From NCBI GenBank assembly GCA_003249795.1, contig QKHZ01000245.1, positions 1 through 61,853 on the forward strand: a stretch of DNA of 61,853 bases, written 5' to 3'. The position numbers were made by a program, and so were the translations under genes. The notes beneath the pieces were generated by a model. The model had not been told where the DNA came from, did no database searches, and saw only the letters and a program-made list of their open reading frames with translations. Within the stretch, counting starts at the first letter, position 1. Every line of letters starts with the position of its first letter. This document shows positions 53,125 to 60,979 of the stretch, one piece after another. The stretch is from a bacterium (GTDB lineage Bacteria > Planctomycetota > SZUA-567).

Positions 53125-55470
53125 GTGAACGCACGCGCCCGCATCCACCGCCCATCTTGGATGAAAACCAGCTGGTTCAAACGGACCTGCACGGTACTCA
53201 TCGTGCTGCTCGCGCTGCGGATGCTGATCCTGATTGTCCCATGGATGCTGGATCTGAAAACGCTCCGGCGTGAGATGGAACTGTGGGCAAACCAGAGCCT
53301 TCGCAATACCGCGCCAGTTTCGATCGGCAGTATCGACTTTGCGGTCAACCTCATGGGCACGGGCAAGCTCTGGCTGCATGACCTCGAAATCGAAGCGCCG
53401 AACCAAATCGAATTCGACCACCCTCTTCTGACGGTCGGCCGGATCAAGGCACTGGCGCCGATCAGCGGAATTCTCGGCATCTCGCGCTGCACGCCGCTTC
53501 TGGAATGCAAGGATATCGACCTGAGGCTGGAATGGAACGCTGACGGCGAATGTAACATCGACCACTTCCTCAGCCCTCTGGATGAACCCAAACCTGCCGG
53601 AGCATTTCCCCTGCTAAACTTCCGCGCAGCAGATGCAGACCTATCACTGCGCCGGTTGCGTTTCCGGCTTGAGCATCCGGAACTGGCCGCCGCCCTGATG
53701 GTGCAGTTAAAAGGAAAATTGCACCTGAAGCCGTCAGCAAAAACAGACGGAACAACAAAAGAAGACGCAGCCACTCACACAGGCAAGATTCGTGACATCG
53801 TCGTAGAAGGGCAGTTTGAGCCGACCGAACTTACCGGCTACCCGGCCGGTGCACCGTTCATCCACCTGCCTTCCTTCCGGATCAGAATCCCGGAACAACC
53901 ACAAGATATACACTGGTCAAGAGCAATTGAAAGTCTTGTTTTGACCGTCCGGGAGCTTCCGTTAAAACTCGTCGGACTTCTTCTGCCCAAACAGCTGCGA
54001 CCGGAAACCAACATGCGTCTGGACGGGAAGATCAATGTCGCCGCTGGCCGGATCGCTGTCGAAGGTACCATCAAAGGACTCGACCTGCCGTCGTTTGATA
54101 TTCAGCAATCCAGTCCACTCCGGCTACACGCAAACCCGCAGGAAAATGGGATGCTCTGCACACTTGAGTTGGGAAAAAGCACCTCGCCTGCTCTTACGGC
54201 AGCCTTTTCAATCACCGATGAAAAAACACCGCTGGCCCTAACAACGGAGTTCTGCAATTTCGACCAGTTATCCACGTTAGATACAATCTGGAAGCGCTTG
54301 CGACCGGGGCTGCAATCGGTATCCGTGAATGCAAAACGCCTGCGGATTTTCGACACGGACATTCAAGATGCCACAGCAATCCTCTCGATCGGTGACGCAG
54401 AAAAAAGCGGCGATCCCCTTACCATTCAGGCAGTTTTTTCCGATGGCTCACTATTGTGCAAAACAGATATGTGGCGCCCGACTTCGGATAAAATCGAAAC
54501 CATACCGTGGACAATTCAACTGAATGAAGTCAGCCTGAGCGCACTACAGTCTGAGTTGAGGCTGCCGTGGCTACAGCTGATTGGCCTCAGTCCTGAAGCA
54601 ACCGGAAAAGGCACGGTCAACCTCAGTCCCGTTGTCGGAGACAAAAATACAGAAGACAACACGCCTTTGCAAAACCGCTGGCAGTGCCAGATTGCCTTCA
54701 CAAACGTTATTGTCCCACTCAGTAACAGTGGAAGCATCTGGCGGGAGTTGGCGAGTATCCCGGAAGGACTGCAGGAAACAGAGTCACTCCGGCGCAAGGC
54801 GCTGAATCTGCAAGAACCGCCTGCTCCCCCGGCATCATTACCCAAATCGATCCGGTTTACCAGTATCAATGTCGCTCTCGAACGGTTTGAAGACGGGGCA
54901 GTCCGAATCCAGTCGGTTGTCGGCCTAAGTCCGGAACTCGGCACCATCGTCGGCGGCGGACAAAGCCTTGCTGACGGATCGTTCCGCTTGGCATTGACCC
55001 TGCAACAATCTTCCACTCCAGTAGACCGGCCGATCCTTTCTGACGAGATCAATAAAGCGATTGCACAAATCTCCGAGCGCGAAGGACTGCGGATCGACTT
55101 TTTAATCACCGTGCCAACAGCAGAGTCACCCGCAACAACCACACCGGCGCGCAAATATGTCGAAAGCATCTTCAAACTTTGGACAGAAGAGCAGGCAAAA
55201 CAACAAGCCGCTTCGGCGGAAGCTGCGAAAGCAGGGCAAACATCGCTGCAAAACAACACGGAACCGGAAGGGCCAGAACTGAGCGACCACCCGCCTGCGC
55301 TCGTACCGATTCAGCCGAAGGACACTCCGTCGGCATCCGGCCAACCGCAAGAGAATACGCTCAAGAACGGAAGTGGGCAGAAAACAGATCTGGCACCGGA
55401 ACTTCTGCCAGAGCCCACCCCGTCATCAGACCTCACCGCCCCGCAAAAAACACAGGAGACAACACCATGA
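53125..55470 (+). CDS. AsmA-like envelope protein
   Basis: A GTG at 53125 follows AAAGGA and lies 10 bp after the scpA stop; upstream extension would overlap scpA. The protein (781 residues) has one N-terminal membrane helix (about 18-38) and a long beta-rich periplasmic part with AsmA/TamB-like strands ('LWLHDLEIEAPN', 'LEWNADGECNIDHFLSPL'). It ends in a Pro/Gln/Glu/Ser-rich tail of about 70 residues. AsmA-family proteins bridge inner and outer membranes and are linked to phospholipid transport. The downstream S2P gene overlaps it (ATGA). Identification is by layout, so the family call is moderate. Confidence 0.75.
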   Translation: MNARARIHRPSWMKTSWFKRTCTVLIVLLALRMLILIVPWMLDLKTLRREMELWANQSLRNTAPVSIGSIDFAVNLMGTGKLWLHDLEIEAPNQIEFDHPLLTVGRIKALAPISGILGISRCTPLLECKDIDLRLEWNADGECNIDHFLSPLDEPKPAGAFPLLNFRAADADLSLRRLRFRLEHPELAAALMVQLKGKLHLKPSAKTDGTTKEDAATHTGKIRDIVVEGQFEPTELTGYPAGAPFIHLPSFRIRIPEQPQDIHWSRAIESLVLTVRELPLKLVGLLLPKQLRPETNMRLDGKINVAAGRIAVEGTIKGLDLPSFDIQQSSPLRLHANPQENGMLCTLELGKSTSPALTAAFSITDEKTPLALTTEFCNFDQLSTLDTIWKRLRPGLQSVSVNAKRLRIFDTDIQDATAILSIGDAEKSGDPLTIQAVFSDGSLLCKTDMWRPTSDKIETIPWTIQLNEVSLSALQSELRLPWLQLIGLSPEATGKGTVNLSPVVGDKNTEDNTPLQNRWQCQIAFTNVIVPLSNSGSIWRELASIPEGLQETESLRRKALNLQEPPAPPASLPKSIRFTSINVALERFEDGAVRIQSVVGLSPELGTIVGGGQSLADGSFRLALTLQQSSTPVDRPILSDEINKAIAQISEREGLRIDFLITVPTAESPATTTPARKYVESIFKLWTEEQAKQQAASAEAAKAGQTSLQNNTEPEGPELSDHPPALVPIQPKDTPSASGQPQENTLKNGSGQKTDLAPELLPEPTPSSDLTAPQKTQETTP

Positions 55471-56462
55471 CCGGACTCGGTGCCTCCCACTACGTGGGCA
55501 CAATCCTGGGAATCCCGGTGCGGATCATGTACGCGCTCTACATCATTGTCGGCGTAATGGCTTTTCAGTACTTGGCAGCAGGCAGCCTTATCGGGACAAT
55601 AGCGATCCTGTGCGTACCCGTGTTTGTCTATCTGCATGAAATGGGACACAGCCTTGCCGCCCGTAACGCAGGCCAGCATGTTCACGGCATTCTGCTCCAT
55701 CCGTTCGGCGGATTTGCGGAAACATCCGGAGGAAGCCACCCGGGGGACGAAATCGTCATCGCCCTTGCCGGGCCAATGGTCAGCCTGATACTGGCGATGC
55801 TGGGATTTGTCCTGTCGAATCTTCTGGGCGGCCCGTTCGGCGGCTCCCTTGGCCTTTTTTTTCAGATTGTTTTTTCGTGGAACCTGATGTTGGCGATATT
55901 TAATCTTCTGCCGATCTTTCCAATGGACGGCGGGCGCGTAGCGATGGCGGCGGTTACATTATATAAGGATGAAGCCACCGCAATCCGCTGGATGAAAATC
56001 ATCTCCCCAATCGGCTTTGCGCTGCTGGTGCTATACGGTCTTGTCCGCTTGCGCAGTGGAGATTTCGGCGGTGTGTCGATGGTAGTCATTGCCGTAATCC
56101 TATACCTGAACGGCTCACAGGAACTGGCTATGCGCTCAGGATATTCTGGCTATTCCGGTTACACTGGCGCAGATCGCGGATACGCCGACTCGCAGAATTA
56201 TTCAACCCGCGGCGGCACAGGGCGGCTCTATGCCAACTATGAAGCAAGGCAGGAGAAGAAAAAGCAACAGCCGGGGCCGATCAAACGTTTTTTAAATGGT
56301 TTTTCCGCTCGTGCAGCAGCGAAAAAGAAAGAAAAAGACGATGCACTCAAGGCAGAAGTTGATCGAATCCTTGACAAAGTCAAACAAGATGGGTTGAATA
56401 GCTTAACGCCGGAAGAACGTGACACGCTCAACCGTGCCAGCCAGCAGCTACGCGATCAGTAA
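55467..56462 (+). CDS. site-2 protease family (M50) metallopeptidase with C-terminal tail domain
   Basis: The 331-residue protein has several membrane helices, the zinc motif HEMGH (57-61) and 'NLLPIFPMDGG' for the third ligand. A cytoplasmic C-terminal part (about 235-331) contains Tyr/Gly/Ser repeats and a basic coiled segment that ends 'DRILDKVKQDGLNSLTPEE'. That motif is seen at the ends of some rhomboid and S2P proteins (DUF6576-like). The ATG overlaps the stop of the AsmA-like gene, so translation is coupled. It is the second M50 peptidase in this operon. Confidence 0.9.
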   Translation: MTGLGASHYVGTILGIPVRIMYALYIIVGVMAFQYLAAGSLIGTIAILCVPVFVYLHEMGHSLAARNAGQHVHGILLHPFGGFAETSGGSHPGDEIVIALAGPMVSLILAMLGFVLSNLLGGPFGGSLGLFFQIVFSWNLMLAIFNLLPIFPMDGGRVAMAAVTLYKDEATAIRWMKIISPIGFALLVLYGLVRLRSGDFGGVSMVVIAVILYLNGSQELAMRSGYSGYSGYTGADRGYADSQNYSTRGGTGRLYANYEARQEKKKQQPGPIKRFLNGFSARAAAKKKEKDDALKAEVDRILDKVKQDGLNSLTPEERDTLNRASQQLRDQ

Positions 56463-56497
56463 ACCGCTCTGCAGGCCCGAGGCCACCCGGATGGTTT

Positions 56498-56536
56498 TGC
56501 CAGCTTCCGAATCTGGCAGAATTATGTTTTCTTATA
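56498..56536 (+). terminator. weak terminator-like hairpin after the second S2P gene
   Basis: TGCCAG and CTGGCA form a 6-bp stem with a 9-nt loop, followed by an AT-rich tail (ATTATGTTTTCTT), about 35 bp past the stop. Weak. Confidence 0.35.
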
Positions 56537-56646
56537 AATCGTGTCCCGTGGCTCACATATGCATTAGCATGGGAAAATAGCCCGGTTATCGCACAGCAGT
56601 GTCATGTTTCTTGGTAGCAACTGTCAAGATTTGTGAACAATAATCC

Positions 56647-56675
56647 TTGACGAAGACCTATGAAAACTCTATATA
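56647..56675 (+). promoter_or_regulatory. strong sigma-70-like promoter next to the acidic-protein start
   Basis: TTGACG (56647-56652) and TATATA (56670-56675) have ideal 17-bp spacing. The expected start site would be near 56682, only a few bases before the ATG at 56686, so a transcript from here would be almost leaderless and lack the GGAG site at 56677. Confidence 0.45.
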
Positions 56676-56685
56676 TGGAGAAGTC

Positions 56686-57069
56686 ATGGCCAAAAAAACG
56701 CGCCGTCAGTCGCAAAATACGCGGTACATGCAACAGGTTTTATTGCGGCTGCGGGAATATGATCTGGATGAAGTCCGTGGCTTGTGTCAGAAATATCTGA
56801 TGCAAAAAGGACGCATGCCGGTCATTGACGAGGAAGATGAAATTGAACTGGACGACGACGATCCGGCATTGCTGGAAGCCGCTGCTCAGGCAATCAGTGA
56901 TGATGACGATGAGGATGATGATCTGATCCTGCTGCGCCGCCAACAGCAGGAGCCGGAAGAAGAAGAACCCGAACCGGAAGAAGATGAAGAAGATTTCGGT
57001 GAGTATCCCGGTGACCATCATTTGGAAGAAGACGACGGACTGGATCTGGATGAAATTCTGAAAGAATGA
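56686..57069 (+). CDS. acidic protein of unknown function, coupled to Ser/Thr kinase gene
   Basis: The 127-residue protein has a basic N-terminus ('MAKKTRRQSQNTRYMQQ'), a helical part to about residue 45, and then very long runs of Asp and Glu to the end. It is not recognised. Such acidic tails often bind basic proteins or are phosphorylated nearby. GGAG precedes the ATG. Its stop overlaps the kinase ATG (ATGA), so the two proteins are made together and the small one may be a partner or substrate of the kinase. Confidence 0.8.
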   Translation: MAKKTRRQSQNTRYMQQVLLRLREYDLDEVRGLCQKYLMQKGRMPVIDEEDEIELDDDDPALLEAAAQAISDDDDEDDDLILLRRQQQEPEEEEPEPEEDEEDFGEYPGDHHLEEDDGLDLDEILKE

Positions 57070-58163
57070 CCGCTGACGCAACACTTCCGATCGTAGATGG
57101 TTATGAACTGATCCGCCCCGTCGGCGTTGGCTCGCTGGGGCGTGTTTATTTAGCCAAACACCAGCGCATGAACCGCGACGTAGCGCTGAAAATCCTTCAC
57201 TCCCACGTGTGCGAGCGCCCGGAAATTGTCGAAAATTATATTCTGGAGGCACGCGCTGTCGCCAAGCTCAGCCACGCGCATATCGTACAGGGCTATGACG
57301 CAGGCGAAGATAATGGTCATTACTTCTTCGCAATGGAATATCTCAGCGGCGGCACCTTCTCCGACAAGCTGGCAAAAGACGGCCCGATTCCGGTTAAAGA
57401 CGCGATGGTCTATCTGTATCAGGTCGCAAGCGCTCTGGCGCACGCATGGCAGCAAAAAATCATCCACTGTGATTTGAAACCGGCAAACCTGATGCTCAAC
57501 GAACGCGGGGAGTTAAAGGTCACCGATCTGGGGCTGGCACACTTTCAGTCAGACACAACCGACGTGGACTCAGCCTCATCCGGACGCCGCGTTGTGCGCG
57601 GGACTCCGCACTATCTTTCCCCCGAGCAGATCAAAACGCCGGACGACCTTGATTGCCGCAGCGACCTGTATTCACTGGGTGCCACGTTTTATCACTTACT
57701 TACAGGTAAACAACCATTCAGCGGGGAAAACAATAAGGCAATCATTCTCGCACGTCTGAAAACATCCCCGCAACCGATTGCCGAACTGCGCAAGGACTTG
57801 CCGAAAGAACTCAGCAAGCTGATCGACCAGATGCTGGAGCGAGAACCTGAAGACCGGCCTCAAACGGCAGAAGAAGTGCAGGAGCGGCTGTTAGACGCAG
57901 GGCTTGACCCAAAAGAAGCGGGCGATATGGCTGCAGCTGTTCGCTTGGCACAAACCCGTTCGTCGTCCAAGAAGACACAGCCTAAAGGCAAAACCCGTAC
58001 CGGTATCACCCGCACAGGAATGAATGCAGCAGAGCGCGGACATACCGATATTCATGCCCATTCAGGACGCCATCAAACACCGGTCAAGCTCTACTACGGA
58101 ATCGCCGCCGGACTGGCACTACTCATGCTTTTCATGATTCTATACGCCCTCATGACGGCCTGA
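57066..58163 (+). CDS. Ser/Thr protein kinase with C-terminal membrane anchor
   Basis: A Hanks-type kinase of 365 residues. The Gly loop is 'GVGSLGRVYLA', the ATP lysine is K42 in 'VALKIL', the catalytic loop is 'IIHCDLKPANLM' with D136, and the metal Asp is D154 in 'KVTDLGLAHF'. The activation segment ends 'GTPHYLSPEQIK'. The residue before the catalytic Asp is Cys, not Arg, so this is a non-RD kinase and may not need activation-loop phosphorylation. A basic linker and one helix near the C-terminus ('YGIAAGLALLMLFMILYAL') anchor it; no extracellular sensor follows. It is coupled to the acidic protein upstream. The FHA protein at 36060 is a possible reader. Confidence 0.95.
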   Translation: MTADATLPIVDGYELIRPVGVGSLGRVYLAKHQRMNRDVALKILHSHVCERPEIVENYILEARAVAKLSHAHIVQGYDAGEDNGHYFFAMEYLSGGTFSDKLAKDGPIPVKDAMVYLYQVASALAHAWQQKIIHCDLKPANLMLNERGELKVTDLGLAHFQSDTTDVDSASSGRRVVRGTPHYLSPEQIKTPDDLDCRSDLYSLGATFYHLLTGKQPFSGENNKAIILARLKTSPQPIAELRKDLPKELSKLIDQMLEREPEDRPQTAEEVQERLLDAGLDPKEAGDMAAAVRLAQTRSSSKKTQPKGKTRTGITRTGMNAAERGHTDIHAHSGRHQTPVKLYYGIAAGLALLMLFMILYALMTA

Positions 58164-58176
58164 TCTTGGCGATCCC

Positions 58177-58950
58177 ATGGTGAACGGGCTAAATCCATTT
58201 CTCAGCCAACGGCCATCGTTCCTTCGTATTCTCGTATTGTTTCAATGCAGATTCAGTTTTGCCCCTGAAGGAATTTCACTCATTCGTATTGTCATATTAT
58301 TTCCTGCGATCATTCTGCTACTGCTCTCTAGCGGATGCAACAGTAATGAAGATTGCACAAAGCAACAACGTGATAATTTTTCCCAGATTCGCGCATCTCT
58401 TCAAAAAAGAATCGAACCGGCAAAATGCAAAGAGATCGAGCTTATCCCGATACAGCAGGATAACGGCATATTTGTCGCAGTATATCACCATATGAACCAT
58501 TGGGCAGAGGATGCCGTCCTTCTCCGTTACCGCGAAAAGCAGATTGAATGGACTACACGCATACCGCAAACCGCACAGTCAATCCCCTCAGTCAAGAAAT
58601 TGCAGCTAAAAGGCTTTACCGATCCCATCATTGAGATCATTGAAGAAACACACCAAGGCAACGGCTTTCTTTGTCTCTATCGAATCGAAGACAAACAACT
58701 TCATCCCCTTTTACAAACCAAGCTGCTGGATCAAGGAACCGATGGCATCGGTTTTCGCGGAGGGAGGATCAAAAATGAATATCGCGATATGAATTCAGAC
58801 GGTTTCGATGATGTCCTGCTCAGCGGTCTTATCGACCATTTCAACGACGATAACGAATCAAGTCGGCCAGACCTCACGGAAACATATCAAAAAATATTTT
58901 TCTGGAATCAACTTAACCTGACATTTGCCGAATCCATTCCCATAGAATAA
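58177..58950 (+). CDS. predicted lipoprotein of unknown function
   Basis: The 257-residue frame has a lipobox 'LLLLSSGCNSN' near residue 50. That leaves an unusually long pre-signal, so the true start may be later, but no ATG, GTG or TTG with a good ribosome binding site is seen. The mature part ends with a 'DMNSDGFDDVLLSG' segment, an FG-GAP-like or calcium-binding type of turn found in beta-propeller proteins. It lies 13 bp after the kinase gene and may be co-transcribed. Not assigned. Confidence 0.65.
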   Translation: MVNGLNPFLSQRPSFLRILVLFQCRFSFAPEGISLIRIVILFPAIILLLLSSGCNSNEDCTKQQRDNFSQIRASLQKRIEPAKCKEIELIPIQQDNGIFVAVYHHMNHWAEDAVLLRYREKQIEWTTRIPQTAQSIPSVKKLQLKGFTDPIIEIIEETHQGNGFLCLYRIEDKQLHPLLQTKLLDQGTDGIGFRGGRIKNEYRDMNSDGFDDVLLSGLIDHFNDDNESSRPDLTETYQKIFFWNQLNLTFAESIPIE

Positions 58951-59254
58951 CGCTACGCAAATATGGCGGACTATATAAATCTGAAACCGAAATTTGACTC
59001 ACCGAGTACCTGCGTATATGATGGAAACGGAGAAATCGGATATCCCGCCACAAAATACAATTTGCTATAATTCTCTGCCTTCGCGGCTCGTTTTTTCCTA
59101 GCTGAAGCCTACAGATTCAGCATCAATGACGCGTTTCTTCATTCGCAAAATCTGAAGACATCACTGCAGATCTTTTTCAGCAGGGATGTTATTTTCTGGA
59201 TACGGGCGTAAACCCGCCATGCCACCGAAAAAACGCGTCTGATCAATCCTGCGG
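58951..59254. other. 304-bp region between convergent genes
   Basis: Only a 35-codon ATG frame (58963-59070) without a ribosome binding site is present. There is no clear terminator hairpin for either flanking gene. Confidence 0.5.
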
Positions 59255-60979
59255 TTATGAATCGGTGGTTGCTGATTCATCGGAAGAATCACCTGCATAC
59301 TCCTGAATCGGCAACCGGACAGTAAAGGTTGTCCCCTGCCCCGGCTCGCTTTCAACCTGAATGACGCCGCCATGATCTTCAATAATCCCGTGCGAAATGG
59401 ATAGCCCCAATCCAGTGCCTTTTCCTACGTCTTTAGTTGTGAAAAACGGATCAAAGATAAACGGCAGCACGTCCGGATTGATCCCGCAGCCGGTATCAGA
59501 AATCCGGATCAGCACCTCAGCATCTGTCGCTTCTGTACTGATCGTAATTGTACCGCGTTCTTCGATCGCATGCGAGGCATTGACCAGCAGATTCATAAAG
59601 ACCTGGTTCAGTTGCCCCGGATTACAATAAAGCAGCGGGATCGGCTTCAGATCCTTGACCACTTCACATTTATATTTGAGTTCATTCCATACAACCTGTA
59701 ACGTCTGCTCGATCCCCGCATTCAAATCCGCCTGCTCGCGCTTGCTGCCTTCGACGCGCGAGAAACTCTTCAGGCTCTGTACAATATCGCGCACCCGAAC
59801 CGCCCCTTCCGATGATTCCTTGAGCAAACTCACCGCATCCGGTAAAATAAATTCCAGATCAGAATCTGCACGCGCCGTTTTAAGTTTTGACAGAATAAGC
59901 GGGATGTCGGCCTCATCGCCATTCCGGACAGCATCCTCCAGCGACTCCTGCAGCCGGATATAATCGACAAATGAAGACATATAGTCCTGCATCGTCACGA
60001 GATTACTCATTACAAAGCTGACGGGATTATTGATCTCGTGAGCCACGCCTGCAGCGAGTTGACCGATGGCTTGCATCTTCTCGGCCTGCCGCAACTGCAA
60101 TTCATACTGTTTGCGCCGGGTGATATCAATCAGCACCCCGACCCGACCGACACAGGAGGATGCCGCTCCAGGCAGCGTTGTACTATAAAGAAAGAAGTCG
60201 TGAACCTGCCCTTTCGGCATAGGAATCCGCAACTCAACGTGATCAGATGCGATATGATCGAGCAGCATCAGATTTTCCTGCAAAATCTGAATGGACTTTT
60301 CCTGCTCCGGATATTTCTCCGCAATCTGAGTAAGATTTAGCCCAATGGCTCTTTCCCGGGAAACTCCAAGAAGCTGCTCGGTAAAAGCGCTGTTACACTG
60401 CACCAACTCGCCCATGATATTCAGATGGAAAATCGGATATGGAATCGTATTTAACAGAGTCTCGACAAGCGTCAGATTCTGCTGCAACTCATCGTGCAAG
60501 ACCTGCAACTGCTGCTGGTGGAAACGACTCACCCGCGCAGCCTGCTCAGCGCTGACCTTCGCTTCCCGTTCCTGATCCAGCATTTTTTTAATCGCCAGAT
60601 GGTTGCGAATCCGCTCCAGGCAACTCTGCATCACGTCCATCTTTACGGGCTTGCAAAGATAATCGAAGGCGCCATACCGCAACGCCTTGATTGCGTTATC
60701 CGCATTTGAATGCGCCGTGAGAATCACGACAGGGATATCGATCGAGCGGTTTACCAGCTCCTTCAGCATCGACAAGCCGTCCATCCCCGGCATCATGATA
60801 TCTGAAAGAATCATATCGGGAGTCTGCTCAACAGCCTTTGTCAATCCGGCCTGCCCGTGCGAAGCAGAGATGACGGTATGGCCGAAATTGGCCAACATCG
60901 CCCCCATTACATCCAATACCATTGGGTCGTCATCGACGACAAGAATCCGCATCGGACTGTTGTTTGCTTCAGAACTCAT
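59255..60979 (-). CDS. receiver-PAS-histidine kinase (REC-PAS-HisKA-HATPase)
   Basis: The 574-residue soluble protein has an N-terminal receiver (about 10-125; D60 in 'MILSDIMMPGMDG', Lys in 'YLCKPVKM'). A coiled coil (about 130-175), a PAS domain (about 175-290), a HisKA domain with H314 in 'LAAGVAHEINNPVSFVMSN' and an HATPase domain ('NLLVNASHAIEERG', 'DTGCGINP', 'GKGTGLGLSISHGI') follow. A kinase whose input is itself a receiver acts as a relay. It overlaps the end of the HD-GYP/receiver gene by 11 bp, so both belong to one operon and probably one phosphorelay. Confidence 0.93.
   Translation of the reverse strand: MSSEANNSPMRILVVDDDPMVLDVMGAMLANFGHTVISASHGQAGLTKAVEQTPDMILSDIMMPGMDGLSMLKELVNRSIDIPVVILTAHSNADNAIKALRYGAFDYLCKPVKMDVMQSCLERIRNHLAIKKMLDQEREAKVSAEQAARVSRFHQQQLQVLHDELQQNLTLVETLLNTIPYPIFHLNIMGELVQCNSAFTEQLLGVSRERAIGLNLTQIAEKYPEQEKSIQILQENLMLLDHIASDHVELRIPMPKGQVHDFFLYSTTLPGAASSCVGRVGVLIDITRRKQYELQLRQAEKMQAIGQLAAGVAHEINNPVSFVMSNLVTMQDYMSSFVDYIRLQESLEDAVRNGDEADIPLILSKLKTARADSDLEFILPDAVSLLKESSEGAVRVRDIVQSLKSFSRVEGSKREQADLNAGIEQTLQVVWNELKYKCEVVKDLKPIPLLYCNPGQLNQVFMNLLVNASHAIEERGTITISTEATDAEVLIRISDTGCGINPDVLPFIFDPFFTTKDVGKGTGLGLSISHGIIEDHGGVIQVESEPGQGTTFTVRLPIQEYAGDSSDESATTDS

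Noticed and set aside
52811-53155. Minus-strand frame under the scpA/AsmA junction, considered as an alternative to the ScpA tail
   Set aside because: It has no recognisable sequence and would need to oppose two plus-strand genes; the ScpA tail frame is longer and continuous.
58963-59070. 35-codon ATG frame between convergent genes
   Set aside because: No ribosome binding site and no recognisable sequence; probably chance or a fragment.
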